Shown here: positions 1 to 9,055 of the stretch, in pieces
Numbering within the stretch: position 1 is the first letter of the stretch
How the letters are laid out: every line of letters starts with the position of its first letter
Source: CAZOOK01 sp964581385
Lineage (GTDB): Bacteria > Pseudomonadota > Gammaproteobacteria > Nevskiales > Nevskiaceae
Assembly (NCBI GenBank): GCA_964581385.1
Contig: CAZOOK010000007.1
Location: 62,001-126,000, forward strand
Length of the DNA stretch: 64,000 nucleotides
Direction: 5' to 3'
Program-made: the position numbers and the translations under genes
Notes under the pieces: generated by a model
Seen by the model: the letters and a program-made list of their open reading frames with translations, nothing else
Told to the model about the DNA's origin: nothing
Database searches by the model: none

Positions 1-2
1 GC

Positions 3-350
3 GGGCAAATCACGGCACCTGCCGCCGGGCAGCCGTTCCATGGCGCATCCGAAGTGCAGCGTATGTATGAAACAAATACACGCCGCTATGCATGCGGTAC
101 ACCGTGCACGCAGCACGTGATGAGCAACATCCGCATCGCCATCGATGCCGACTGCTGCGGCGCCAGCGCTTGGTTAGGGTTTACCGTTTTCCAGGCGTTT
201 AACGATTTTCCGCTGCAAGCAATCATCGCCGGTCGCTATGAAGACCGGTTTGCGCGTGATGAAGACGGGTGGTATTTCAGCGAGCGGCGTATGCGACCCA
301 CATTGATCGGCGATCTCAGCCGCCATTTGCTGATTGCCTTGCCGGGCTAG
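3..350 (+). CDS. SnoaL/NTF2-fold protein, 3' part (cut by window edge)
   Basis: The reading frame is open to the left edge of the window, so only the C-terminal ~115 residues are present. The visible part matches the second half of SnoaL_4-type NTF2-fold proteins: a T-x-H-x-M-S-N-I strand, a hydrophobic strand, then G-R-Y-x-D-R-F and D-G-W-Y-F-S-E-R-R-M near the end. Members of this fold are small cone-shaped proteins used as isomerases, cyclases, hydroxylase subunits or binding proteins, so a reaction cannot be named. It ends 39 nt before the convergent HxlR gene. A second NTF2-fold gene lies at 2779-3228, so it may belong to the same cluster. The fold call is fairly firm; the role is unknown. 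Confidence 0.65.
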   Translation, partial: GQITAPAAGQPFHGASEVQRMYETNTRRYACGTPCTQHVMSNIRIAIDADCCGASAWLGFTVFQAFNDFPLQAIIAGRYEDRFARDEDGWYFSERRMRPTLIGDLSRHLLIALPG

Positions 351-389
351 CGCCTGCCCTGCCCTTCTCGGATCGCTGCGCGCGCATGC

Positions 390-779
390 TCACCCACGTC
401 GCCGTTTCCCGGGGTTCGCTGCCGCTACCGATTTGCTTCGCTTGCGGTCGAATGCCTGACGCGCACTATTCAACGCTTCGACATTGTCGCGCGTCCAATC
501 GCAGATGACGCCGGCGGCGGCAAGAAAGCTTTTGCCAAGCGGTGTCAGCGTGTATTCAACCTGTGGGGGCGCCGTCGGCAGTACTGTCCGATCGACCATG
601 CCATGTCTTTCCAGGGCGCGAAGCGTCTGGGTGAGCATCTTCTGGCTGACCGGGGCCGTACGCCGTCGCAATTCTGAAAAACGCAACGCACTTTCGCCTA
701 AGGTATAGACGATCAGTAGCGTCCACTTGTCGCCAACCATATCCATGATTTCGAGCGTCAGCGGATGGTAGTCCTTCAT
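390..779 (-). CDS. HxlR-family transcriptional regulator
   Basis: A 129-residue winged helix-turn-helix protein of typical HxlR length. The N-terminal part has the G-D-K-W-T-L-L-I-V helix of the family, followed by F-S-E-L-R-R-R-T and V-S-Q-K-M-L-T-Q-T-L-R-A-L-E recognition-helix segments and a wing near V-E-Y-T-L-T-P-L-G. HxlR proteins usually bind as dimers and often respond to aldehydes, quinones or redox stress; no conserved sensing cysteine is visible here. The start at 779 has a GGAG sequence about 8 nt upstream. It is divergent from the five-gene oxidoreductase cluster and two similar 10-nt boxes lie between them, so it probably controls that cluster and itself. Confidence 0.85.
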   Translation of the reverse strand: MKDYHPLTLEIMDMVGDKWTLLIVYTLGESALRFSELRRRTAPVSQKMLTQTLRALERHGMVDRTVLPTAPPQVEYTLTPLGKSFLAAAGVICDWTRDNVEALNSARQAFDRKRSKSVAAANPGKRRRG

Positions 780-808
780 CGCATCAACTCCTGAATGATG
801 GTTTCCGA

Positions 809-837
809 TAGGTACCTATAACACTTTCAGGTGCCTA
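809..837. promoter_or_regulatory. Putative HxlR operator: two repeated 10-nt boxes
   Basis: In the divergent gap between the HxlR gene and the first SDR gene there is a perfect 10-nt palindrome TAGGTACCTA (809-818) and a near copy CAGGTGCCTA (828-837), 19 nt apart start to start. Two boxes about two helical turns apart suit a dimeric winged-helix regulator. Assignment to the neighbouring HxlR protein is inferred from position only. Confidence 0.45.
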
Positions 838-963
838 ATTGCTGCTGGTTCCTGGTGGCATTATTCTAGACACAAAGAAGACGCAAAACCCGATAGGAAA
901 AGCGTCTGGAGCGCAGTTTTGAGTCCGCTCTGCGTCGTCGGTCTATAACGGGGGAGAGCATCG

Positions 964-1800
964 TTGATCAGTTTCAAGGGAAAGACCGTTCTGGTGACCG
1001 GCGGTGGCGCTGGTATCGGCCGGGCAACCGCTGAAATCTTCGGAAAAGCCGGCGCACGAGTGGCTGTGATCGAAATCGATCCGGTGCGCGCGGGTGAAGT
1101 CCGGGAAGCACTGGAAAAGGCGGGCGTCGAATCGCTCGTCGTCGAAGGCGACGTCAACGATGGTGCAATCGTAGCGGCGTTGGCCGCCCAGATCGAAACC
1201 CGCTTTGGTGGGCTCGACGTGCTTGTCAATAACGTCGGCGATTTTCTGATGCTCGCCAAACCATTCGAACGGTTCACCGACGCCGAGATCGAGCGCTTAT
1301 ACGCAGTAAATCTCCGCCATATCTTCACGGTTACCCGCGCAATGATCCCATTGCTGCGTCGTAACGGCGCGGGTGGAAGCATCGTCAGCGTGTCCTCCAT
1401 CGAAGGCTTTCGTGCGATTCCGAATCTGGTTGTCTACGGCGCATTCAAGGCCGCCATGACCGGCTTTACCAAGAGCCTTGCGGTTGAACTCGCGCCCGCA
1501 GGCATCCGTGTCAACCTGATCGCGCCGGAAACGACGGAAACGCCTCAAGTGCCCATCACGCAAGTCATTGCAGCAGAGCATCGCCCGCACATACCGCGCT
1601 GGATTCCGATCGGTCGATTTGGCACACCGGAGGACATGGCCGGCGGTATCCTATTCCTCGCCAGTCCGCTGGCGAGTTGGGTGACGGGCACAGTGCTCCA
1701 CATCGACGGCGGTGCACTTGCCGCGGCCGGTTGGTACCGTGACCCTAAGGACATCTGGACCAATGTGCCGGTGATCACCGGCAACGGTATGAATTTTTGA
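964..1800 (+). CDS. SDR-family NAD(P)-dependent oxidoreductase
   Basis: A 278-residue classical short-chain dehydrogenase/reductase. The Rossmann motif T-G-G-G-A-G-I-G is near residue 15, the N-N-V-G form of the N-N-A-G motif is near residue 90, and the catalytic Ser plus Y-G-A-F-K lie around residues 143-163. The C-terminal F-L-A-S-P-L-A-S-W-V-T-G and D-G-G segments are typical. It should oxidise or reduce an alcohol/ketone with NAD(H) or NADP(H); the substrate is not predictable. The start is a TTG with a strong GGGGAGAG sequence 5 nt upstream, better than any ATG. It is the first of five same-strand genes. Family certain, role unknown. Confidence 0.88.
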   Translation: MISFKGKTVLVTGGGAGIGRATAEIFGKAGARVAVIEIDPVRAGEVREALEKAGVESLVVEGDVNDGAIVAALAAQIETRFGGLDVLVNNVGDFLMLAKPFERFTDAEIERLYAVNLRHIFTVTRAMIPLLRRNGAGGSIVSVSSIEGFRAIPNLVVYGAFKAAMTGFTKSLAVELAPAGIRVNLIAPETTETPQVPITQVIAAEHRPHIPRWIPIGRFGTPEDMAGGILFLASPLASWVTGTVLHIDGGALAAAGWYRDPKDIWTNVPVITGNGMNF

Positions 1801-1857
1801 CGCGGCTGCTTGACGCAGCGCTGTCGATTGGATCGGGACAAACTGGAAAGTGAGAAA

Positions 1858-2766
1858 ATGAAAATACTCGTCGTAGGGGGCGCTGGCATGATCGGCGCAC
1901 ATGCCGCGTTATATCTGCGATCGAAAGGCCATCAAGTCAGCATCGCTGGCCGTACTCCGCCAAAGCCGGGCACTCCGCTGGCAGAATTGGAGTTTCTGCG
2001 GATTGATTATGTCGCTAACGATGTCGCCGCCGCCGATCTCGCCCGGTTCGACACGCTGGTATTCGCGGCAGCGAACGACATCCGCCATTTACCTCAAGGC
2101 GCGGATGCGACTGCGCACTGGGAGCGTACCAACGTAGAGGGTGTGCCCCGCTTCTTCGCGAAGGCACGCGCCGCCGGCATCGGTCAAGCGATCTACATCG
2201 GCAGCTTCTATCCGCAGGCAGCGCCACAGCTCGTCGAAAAAAACACCTATGTCCGCTCACGCAAGCTCGCCGACGAGGGCGTTCGTGCACTGGCGACATC
2301 TGATTTCCGTGTCATCAGTCTGAACGCGCCCTTCGTCGTGGGCGCAGTGCCAGGCCTCGTCATCGGCATGTTCAAGGCCTACACCGACTATGCCCTGGGC
2401 AAGTTCGCACCGATGCCCGAATTCGTGCCCCCGGGCGGTGTGAATTTCATTTCAACCCAATCGCTGTCGGAAGCAATCGTAGGTGCGCTCGATCGTGGCG
2501 ACAGTGGCAAAGCCTATCTAGTGGGCGACGAAAATCTGTCTTTTCAGGATTATTTCGGGGCGTTCTTCCGCGCCGTCAATCGACCGGTGCCACCGGTTGT
2601 CGATAAGGAGCATCCGATGCTGCCCGATGCCGCGATCCTTTGGGGACGAGGCAAAACGCTCTATTACGAACCGGATGCAAAAGAAACCCACCAGCTCGGA
2701 TATCGCCGTAACGATATCGTCCGGACCATCGGCGAAATCGTCGCGCAATATCGCAACATGCTCTGA
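1858..2766 (+). CDS. NAD-dependent epimerase/dehydratase-like (extended SDR) protein
   Basis: A 302-residue protein starting M-K-I-L-V-V-G-G-A-G-M-I-G-A, the G-x-x-G-x-x-G nucleotide-binding motif of extended/atypical SDRs. D-T-L-V-F-A-A-A-N-D sits where sugar epimerases bind the cofactor, and a later Y-I-G-S-F-Y-P segment replaces the usual S-x-Y-x-x-x-K triad, so catalysis may be atypical. The ATG at 1858 was chosen because GAAAGTGAG precedes it and the Rossmann strand begins at once; an upstream in-frame start at 1810 would add a charged, unlikely tail. It lies 57 nt after the first SDR and 12 nt before the SnoaL-like gene, so co-transcription is likely. Substrate unknown. Confidence 0.8.
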   Translation: MKILVVGGAGMIGAHAALYLRSKGHQVSIAGRTPPKPGTPLAELEFLRIDYVANDVAAADLARFDTLVFAAANDIRHLPQGADATAHWERTNVEGVPRFFAKARAAGIGQAIYIGSFYPQAAPQLVEKNTYVRSRKLADEGVRALATSDFRVISLNAPFVVGAVPGLVIGMFKAYTDYALGKFAPMPEFVPPGGVNFISTQSLSEAIVGALDRGDSGKAYLVGDENLSFQDYFGAFFRAVNRPVPPVVDKEHPMLPDAAILWGRGKTLYYEPDAKETHQLGYRRNDIVRTIGEIVAQYRNML

Positions 2767-2778
2767 AAGAATCGGCCC

Positions 2779-3228
2779 ATGCAAGCCTCTGAAGACTTCA
2801 ATTCCGACCGACACGTATTCCGGCAGTTGGCGGAGTTGTATGCGCAGGCTGCGGATCGCAACCGGCCTGAACTTCTCGACGCGATATTGACCGAAGATGC
2901 AATTGTCGAAGGGCCGGGATTCCGTTTGGTCGGGCGCGCCGAGATTCGCGGTATCTCCGCCATGCTGCAACAACGCTACCGGTTGACACGACATGTCGTG
3001 GAGAACCAAACCGTCACCGTAGAGGGAAAGCAGGCACAGGGCGAGACCTATTGCACCGCCCGCCACCTTTACGATGATCCGCAGGCGGGCGCACAAGTGT
3101 TGGTCTGGTATATCCGCTATCAAGATCAGTTCGTGCTAGTCGACGGGCGCTGGCGTTTCGCGCACCGCCATCTAGTGCTCGACTGGACTGAGATATGCAG
3201 CGCGACGGTCCCTGTACCTCTCCGGTGA
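2779..3228 (+). CDS. NTF2-like/SnoaL-fold protein
   Basis: A 149-residue protein with SnoaL/NTF2-fold features: an N-terminal helix pair (L-A-E-L-Y-A-Q-A-A-D-R), D-A-I-L-T-E-D-A-I-V-E-G-P-G-F with G-R-A-E-I-R-G after it, and the closing strand pattern D-G-R-W-R-F-A-H-R-H. Proteins of this kind can be small isomerases or dehydratases (scytalone dehydratase and ketosteroid isomerase share the fold) or non-catalytic partners. It sits 12 nt after the epimerase-like gene and 30 nt before another SDR, so it is probably part of the same pathway. The fold is likely; the reaction is not predictable. Confidence 0.75.
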   Translation: MQASEDFNSDRHVFRQLAELYAQAADRNRPELLDAILTEDAIVEGPGFRLVGRAEIRGISAMLQQRYRLTRHVVENQTVTVEGKQAQGETYCTARHLYDDPQAGAQVLVWYIRYQDQFVLVDGRWRFAHRHLVLDWTEICSATVPVPLR

Positions 3229-3258
3229 CGTATTCCTGTAATCGATGAATCCGACTCC

Positions 3259-4119
3259 ATGAACCCGACACAACACCACATTCTCCATGATCATCGCAGC
3301 CTGATCGTCGGCGGTGGCAGCGGCATCGGTTACGCAGCCGCGAAGCTGCTGCTCGCCGATGGCGCCATCGTTACGATTGCCGGACGCCATGAAGATAAAC
3401 TCAAAAACGCCGTCGCGTCGCTGCAAGCACTGGCCCAGCAATCGGGTGGCGCCATCCGGCATGTCGTCTGCGACGTAATGAATGGCGCGGACGTACGACA
3501 TGCCGTTGAAGTCGCCAGCGAAGGCGGTGGACTGGCGTCAGCCGTCACGGTTCCGGGCGGTGGCAGCTATTCCCCGGTATTGGGCTTTGACGACAACCGC
3601 TTCAGCGCGGAAGTGGATATCAACGTTCGCCCACAGTATCTGGTCCTAAAGTACGCGGGGTTAGCAATGGTGCGATCCGGCGGCGGCTCCATTGTCGCCA
3701 TCTCATCCACCGCAGCGACATTTTCCTGCCGCTATCTGGCGTCCTACGCCGCCGGTAAAGCGGCAGTGAACCACTTGGTACATATTGCGGCGGACGAGCT
3801 AGGGGAAAAGAACATCCGGGTCAATGCGGTCTGCCCCGGCTTGACTCGCACTGCGACCACCGAGGCCTTGATGGATGTGCCCGGCATGCAGGAGAGTTTT
3901 CTGGAGCAGCAACCGATAAAGCGCATCGGCCAGCCCGAAGACCAGGGCAGAATGATCCGATTCCTGGTCGGACCCGAATCCAGTTGGATCACCGGTCAAT
4001 GCATTGAAGTGGACGGCGGTAATACCCTGCGAAGTTTCCCTGTCAACAAGGATCTGGTGAGAGCTATCGTAGGTGCTGACACTTTCGACGCCGTAGAAAA
4101 AGGCAACTTGTCGCGGTAA
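3259..4119 (+). CDS. SDR-family NAD(P)-dependent oxidoreductase
   Basis: A 286-residue short-chain dehydrogenase. The glycine motif is V-G-G-G-S-G-I-G near residue 17. The usual N-N-A-G motif is replaced by V-P-G-G-G near residue 97, which is unusual. The catalytic Ser and Y-A-A-G-K follow at roughly residues 150-167, and the C-terminal S-S-W-I-T-G-Q-C-I-E-V-D-G-G is standard. About 30 extra residues follow the usual end. It is the fourth gene of the cluster. Function beyond NAD(P)-linked oxidoreduction is unknown. Confidence 0.85.
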   Translation: MNPTQHHILHDHRSLIVGGGSGIGYAAAKLLLADGAIVTIAGRHEDKLKNAVASLQALAQQSGGAIRHVVCDVMNGADVRHAVEVASEGGGLASAVTVPGGGSYSPVLGFDDNRFSAEVDINVRPQYLVLKYAGLAMVRSGGGSIVAISSTAATFSCRYLASYAAGKAAVNHLVHIAADELGEKNIRVNAVCPGLTRTATTEALMDVPGMQESFLEQQPIKRIGQPEDQGRMIRFLVGPESSWITGQCIEVDGGNTLRSFPVNKDLVRAIVGADTFDAVEKGNLSR

Positions 4120-4171
4120 GCGAAAGTTTGCGCGGCACACTGTTGATGAACACATCTGACGGAGATTGAAC

Positions 4172-4936
4172 ATGGGTATGCTGGATGGGAAAGTCGCGCT
4201 GATTACTGGCGCCGGTTCGGGCATCGGTCAAGGCATCGCCTTCGCCCTCGCCAAGGAAGGCGTCGCGATTGCAGTTACCGGACGCACGGAGTCCAAGCTT
4301 ATCGACACCTGCAAAGCGATCGAGAGCTTCGGCGGTAAAGCGATTCCTATCGTTTGCGATGTAACCAAGAAGGAGCAAATCGGCCCCACTGTTGAGAAGA
4401 CCGTCAAGGCCTTCGGTGGTCTCGACATTCTGGTCAACAATGCGGTCGACGGCGTGACGATTGGCCCGCTGCTCAACCTGACCGACGAGCAGCTTCAGCT
4501 CGGATTCGATGCAGGACCGATCGCCACGCTGCGCTTCATGCGTGCGGCCTATCCTCATTTGAAGGCACGCGGCGGCGGCACGATCCTCAACTTCATCAGC
4601 TCCGCGGCCATTCGCTGGGACGCGCGTTATTACAGTGGTTACGCGGCCGTCAAACAAGCAATCCGCTCGCTGACGCGCGGCGCGGCGGCCGAATGGGGCG
4701 TCGACGGCATCCGCGCGCTGAACATTGCGCCCCATGCCAATTCGCCTGCACTCAAAGGCTGGATCGAGTCCCGTCCGAAGGAAGCGGAGGAATTCTTCAA
4801 AACTATCCCGCTCGGCCGCATAGGCGATTGCGAGAAAGATATCGGCCGAGCTGTCGTCTTTCTCGTCAGTCCCGCCGCGCAATATCTGACCGGCGCGACG
4901 ATTCCACTTGATGGTGGGCAAGCGTATTTCGGATAG
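4172..4936 (+). CDS. SDR-family NAD(P)-dependent oxidoreductase
   Basis: A 254-residue classical SDR of standard length. Motifs in order: T-G-A-G-S-G-I-G near residue 12, a Lys/Arg-containing G-R-T-E-S-K loop that suggests NADP(H), N-N-A near residue 88, S-S-A-A as the catalytic Ser region, and Y-A-A-V-K as the catalytic Tyr/Lys. The ATG at 4172 is preceded by GGAG 7 nt upstream; an in-frame TTG two codons earlier lacks spacing. It closes the five-gene cluster and converges on mshQ 40 nt away. Substrate unknown. Confidence 0.87.
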   Translation: MGMLDGKVALITGAGSGIGQGIAFALAKEGVAIAVTGRTESKLIDTCKAIESFGGKAIPIVCDVTKKEQIGPTVEKTVKAFGGLDILVNNAVDGVTIGPLLNLTDEQLQLGFDAGPIATLRFMRAAYPHLKARGGGTILNFISSAAIRWDARYYSGYAAVKQAIRSLTRGAAAEWGVDGIRALNIAPHANSPALKGWIESRPKEAEEFFKTIPLGRIGDCEKDIGRAVVFLVSPAAQYLTGATIPLDGGQAYFG

Positions 4937-4976
4937 CTATAGGATTAGCTATGCGTTTAGCCGCGCACGCATATTT

Positions 4977-7900
4977 CTACTGCGTTTCCTGCCAGTAAAT
5001 CACCCGGTCGGAGCCTCGGTAAATACCGAAACTTGCCGTGGCAGTGACACTGGAATCGAAAGTACCGTCGTTATTCCAGTCGAATTCGAGCCACGGAGTT
5101 GCTGTCAGATTGAGTGAAACATCCACACTGCCGTAGTTGCCCGCGCCCGGCGCGCTCAATAAGAGTGCGGTTTGAGATTGACCCGAGCTTAAGGTTGCGC
5201 TTCCGCTCGGAGTTGTGCCGTTGATCGAGCCCTGATAATTCCGGAAATTGCTCAGTGTCGCGGAGGCGCCATTGACGGTCGTGCAACTGTCGGAGGTGTT
5301 GAGCACGAACTGGCTACCGTTCCAGTACTCGGTACTCGCCGGTATCGGCAAGCTCAGATCCGAAGGACCGCTCGCACTGTTCAGGCGCAGACGGCCGTAG
5401 AGCAGATTGGTGCTCACGCCAATTTTCACATGGTCGCTAATGCCATCAGGAGGGCTATTTGTCGTATCCGTATCCAGATTGAATCCAATCGTGGTGACGC
5501 CATCGGAATCCTGAGGGGCAGCTCCGAATACCGTGGAATTGAATGGACCCGTTGGGGTCACCAAAGCCGTCGCGCGATCAAAAACATTCACCGACGCGAC
5601 GACATTCCATACACCGCTTGCCCAGCTTCCCGACAGGCCAACGCTATTGGTTGGAATCCCGGTATGCGGAAGGGTTCCAGAAAAGATGCCTATCGTATTC
5701 AGGCCGGCAAAGCTTTGCAGCTTGGCGAACGCGCTCGCGCCTGTACCCGTATAGTTCTGGGTCGTGCTATTACTAGCGTTCTGTGCCGTCAGCGTAAATC
5801 CCAGGCTCAGAGGTTCACCAAAATAAGTAAATGTGGAGGCACTGCAGCTCAGATCAGTGCGGTTGGTCAGAATACTATTGCTGATCGCGAAGTGATGCGG
5901 AATAAAGCGGCCGACATTGGCGCGCGCGCCGGTAATATTCATGCCCGAACCCAGGTAATTCGAAGTCAGCGCGTTCAGCGTGACGATGCCGACTTCGCTC
6001 CAGGTGAGCGTTCCCTGGAATTGTCCATTCGACGGGCTGATAAATGCGGTGCTGATCGTGGTATTTCCGGTAAGCGATCCTGAATTTCCTCCGGATGGCT
6101 GTTGCAGTGTGGAGCTCAGGGTGACGGTGGGTGCCGTGATGTGTCTTCCAAAGTTCGGCGTGATCGCATTAGTGGTGCAAAGATCGGCGCCGGCGTCGGG
6201 AACTCCATCGTTGTTCGCATCGTCCGCTGCTTGCCATGCCACTGCCTTGACGGTCGTATTGAAACTCGTGCCGGCAGTGGTAAAAACCGTTCCAGTCGCA
6301 TCAGTCGCTGTGGGATTGGCATTGGTTGCGCTCGACGGGACGATGCAAAACCCGAACGGCCGCACGACTATTGGATTGCTGGTCCAGGTCAGATTCGCGG
6401 TGTTGCCGCCGGTGACCACGTTGGTATTTGCATAAAAAGCGATTTGCCCTGCATCGCCATAGCTGAATGTCAGCGGAGCGAAGCCGTTGGTGAAAGTCAA
6501 ATTCATCGCGGTGTAGCTGGAAGGGATACCACTGTTATTGCCCTTGATACTAGTACCATTCACCGATGCCAGGCTGGCGTTTCCGGCTCCCGTCGAACAG
6601 CTCGTTGGGTTTTGACACTCCAGCGCGAAATTGACCGATTGCGTGCCATTCGTAAGAAGCGAAGTGCACTTGTTGTTGCTGGGATCCGTTCCGACAGCTT
6701 CCAGCTGAAATACGCCGCCGGAAAAGCCCAGGCCGGCGACCTGATTGGGAATGGAGGCCCCGGCGACACCATTCGCCCACAAACGCAAACCGGTGGGCTG
6801 GAAAATAAAATTCGGATCGAAGGAGGGATCCTCAACAAGGGCACCGCTTAAGACATTGACATTGACGCTTTCAGGATGCGCGTCGAGAAGATTCAGAACC
6901 ACCACGCCGTTGTCGCCGGCAACAAACGTGTAAGTTGCTGCCCCGGAATCGGCAGCGCCCGCGGCAAACGTTCCACTGCCGGTTTTCAGCGACCAAGTGC
7001 CATGTGCGGTGCTGGTCGAGAGTGTGATGGTTCCGGTATAGCCAGTGAACGTATTGCCCAATGAGTCCACTGCCGTAATCGTAATCGCCGTGGGCGTGCA
7101 GTTAATACCCACTGCGGCGCCAGAAATTCTAAACGCCGCTGCGCCTGCCTTGCAGCTATAGAGATTGACCTGCGGTACGACGACGCTTCCGGCAGGCGGA
7201 TTCACCGGGCAGGTATTGCCCGCCGTCTGTGCCCATTGCAACGCAGCAACGGTCTGACCGGAACGCTCGTAATACTCTTCCTGCAGTTGATAATACTGCC
7301 CGGCGTTGAGCGTGAGCGGCGTTGCGGTCGTGTAATACGTTACGCTCTGCAACACCCAGCCGTTGAGAACCGAACTGCCATCAAAAAATAAACGGATGCC
7401 GTCATCACCCGCGATGCTCACACAATATTTCGCAGTTGTGGTCGGCACCAGATAGCCGAGCCAGCGTGTGCTGTAGTCGTGAACACCGCCGCCCGGGAAA
7501 AAGCCGTTGGCATTGACGTTGAAGTTAATGGTCGTATCTTGCTGCACCACGTGCGATTTACCATTGATGGCGGAGAAATAAGGGAAAATATCGTCGCCAT
7601 CGGCACCCGCCTGTCCGTGCGCGAAATAATCCCCGATCACACCGGTGGCGGGCGCGCTGCCTGCGGTGTAGCTCTCCGCGTCATAAACCAATTGCCCGCC
7701 GCTGGTCTGAACACCATTGGTACGAACGATATAAATCTGATTCGCCACAGCGCCCGTCAAACTCAACGTCACGGTTTGGTTGTCGGCAGCCAGGCTTGCG
7801 CTATTAACCGTAACGGCCGTACCCGTAGTGGAGACGACCGTGTAATTGCTGGCGGTCTCAGCACTGGCTTTGTTGACCGTAGTGGCAAACACGAGCGCCG

Positions 7901-8654
7901 TTTGCAGTGGAACGCCGCAGGTGGTGTCGGCACGCGTCGTTTTCTGCTGCGTTGTCGGCCGCCATAAAATAATGTCGTTGTTGAAAACGCTGGCTGTGTT
8001 GAGCGAATACTGGATGAAATCCGTCGTGGTCGCCTGATAGCCGACCGTGGCGGAAACTCCTGCGTCCTGATCCGACGATTGTGCGGCGCCACGTCCAGGT
8101 GCGTTGACGGACGAAGTGTATCCATAGCGATAAACGAAGCGACCGTCTTCGAATAGAGTGACTTGAAACGTGTAAAACCCCGCGGTGCCTCCCCCTGAAA
8201 CGCGGGGAATACGCAGATACGTTACGGTGAAGCGCCGATTGGGACTGGCTCCGGCAGCTAAATAGCGGATGCCTTGACTAGCGGTATTGGCGAGCCCCTG
8301 CGGATTCAAATCATCCCAGAACGGAAACATCAAGCCGGATTGGCCAGCCACCGGCAATGCGGTGTTGGCTGCCGTAGTAAAAGCGGCGGCACCCAATCGT
8401 AAAACGCCGTTGCTACAAATCGCGACCGTGGTGTAAGCCGTGCCGCCGAAGTTAAATGTGAATCCCCCCAGATTGATTGCGGCGCTGCAGGCATCGTTGT
8501 TGAGAGCGACACCAGTGCCACCGGTTGTATCTTCCCAAGGATATGCGGCGCTGACCGCCGGACCGACTTCGCTAGCGTAGGTAGCCGCTGCCATGGCGAC
8601 GCGGCTGAATATAAGAGCCAACACAAATGCTGCGGACAACCAGGGCTTCATCAT
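4977..8654 (-). CDS. mshQ: MSHA biogenesis protein MshQ (large adhesin-like, PA14-type domain)
   Basis: A 1225-residue exported protein ending the pilus operon. It begins with a signal peptide (cleavage near A-M-A-A, residues 20-24). Residues ~55-245 form a secreted Cys-containing beta domain; ~338-476 read as a PA14-type domain (Y-C-V-S-I-A-G-D-D-G-I-R-L-F-F-D-G, later E-E-Y-Y-E); the remaining ~700 residues are Thr/Ser/Asn-rich beta-sheet sequence like the DUF6701 region of MshQ. PA14 domains often bind carbohydrate, so a tip-adhesin role is plausible but inferred. The start at 8654 overlaps the mshP stop as ATGA; the longest frame would begin inside mshP. Confidence 0.85.
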   Translation of the reverse strand: MMKPWLSAAFVLALIFSRVAMAAATYASEVGPAVSAAYPWEDTTGGTGVALNNDACSAAINLGGFTFNFGGTAYTTVAICSNGVLRLGAAAFTTAANTALPVAGQSGLMFPFWDDLNPQGLANTASQGIRYLAAGASPNRRFTVTYLRIPRVSGGGTAGFYTFQVTLFEDGRFVYRYGYTSSVNAPGRGAAQSSDQDAGVSATVGYQATTTDFIQYSLNTASVFNNDIILWRPTTQQKTTRADTTCGVPLQTALVFATTVNKASAETASNYTVVSTTGTAVTVNSASLAADNQTVTLSLTGAVANQIYIVRTNGVQTSGGQLVYDAESYTAGSAPATGVIGDYFAHGQAGADGDDIFPYFSAINGKSHVVQQDTTINFNVNANGFFPGGGVHDYSTRWLGYLVPTTTAKYCVSIAGDDGIRLFFDGSSVLNGWVLQSVTYYTTATPLTLNAGQYYQLQEEYYERSGQTVAALQWAQTAGNTCPVNPPAGSVVVPQVNLYSCKAGAAAFRISGAAVGINCTPTAITITAVDSLGNTFTGYTGTITLSTSTAHGTWSLKTGSGTFAAGAADSGAATYTFVAGDNGVVVLNLLDAHPESVNVNVLSGALVEDPSFDPNFIFQPTGLRLWANGVAGASIPNQVAGLGFSGGVFQLEAVGTDPSNNKCTSLLTNGTQSVNFALECQNPTSCSTGAGNASLASVNGTSIKGNNSGIPSSYTAMNLTFTNGFAPLTFSYGDAGQIAFYANTNVVTGGNTANLTWTSNPIVVRPFGFCIVPSSATNANPTATDATGTVFTTAGTSFNTTVKAVAWQAADDANNDGVPDAGADLCTTNAITPNFGRHITAPTVTLSSTLQQPSGGNSGSLTGNTTISTAFISPSNGQFQGTLTWSEVGIVTLNALTSNYLGSGMNITGARANVGRFIPHHFAISNSILTNRTDLSCSASTFTYFGEPLSLGFTLTAQNASNSTTQNYTGTGASAFAKLQSFAGLNTIGIFSGTLPHTGIPTNSVGLSGSWASGVWNVVASVNVFDRATALVTPTGPFNSTVFGAAPQDSDGVTTIGFNLDTDTTNSPPDGISDHVKIGVSTNLLYGRLRLNSASGPSDLSLPIPASTEYWNGSQFVLNTSDSCTTVNGASATLSNFRNYQGSINGTTPSGSATLSSGQSQTALLLSAPGAGNYGSVDVSLNLTATPWLEFDWNNDGTFDSSVTATASFGIYRGSDRVIYWQETQ

Positions 8655-9055
8655 AGGCTTCTCAACCCGATCTGCACTCTGCGGCGTGCGCGCTGAGTGC
8701 CGGCGATACAAGTACCGTCACTCACTACGGTATACACGGTTCTACCAGCGGCGCTAAGCGCTGGGCAGCTGACGGTGACCGCCGCAGTGCAACCGCTCAG
8801 GCCGTTCGCCGTGTAAGTGAGAGCCAATGCTGACGCGGGGCATACCGGGGTGGCACCGAGCGGAAATATGTCCGTCGCCATGGCCTGCGCCCCACTTTCG
8901 GCGGCGAACAAAGCACGCACTGACAGAATTTCCTGAGATACCGCAGTGGAGCTACCACTGTTCAATTGCGTCATCGACACCGCCAGCAAACTGACCACCA
9001 GCAGCAGAAACAGTACCAGGATCAGGCTGAAACCGCGTTGCAGTTTATTGCACAT
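8651..9055 (-). CDS. mshP: MSHA biogenesis protein MshP (PilX-like)
   Basis: A 134-residue protein with a pilin-like N-terminus: a short basic leader, then G-F-S-L-I-L-V-L-F-L-L-L-V-V-S-L-L. The glutamate normally at pilin position 5 is replaced, as in PilX/MshP-type proteins. F-A-A-E-S-G-A-Q-A-M near residue 50 is the signature helix of PilX-like components. Four cysteines lie in the C-terminal half and may form disulfides. It overlaps mshO by 11 nt and mshQ by 4 nt. Its role is probably as a minor component needed for pilus assembly in the inner membrane or at the tip. Confidence 0.85.
   Translation of the reverse strand: MCNKLQRGFSLILVLFLLLVVSLLAVSMTQLNSGSSTAVSQEILSVRALFAAESGAQAMATDIFPLGATPVCPASALALTYTANGLSGCTAAVTVSCPALSAAGRTVYTVVSDGTCIAGTQRARRRVQIGLRSL

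Noticed and set aside
4064..4921. 285-codon minus-strand frame opposite the last SDR gene
   Set aside because: Antisense shadow; the plus-strand SDR has all family motifs.
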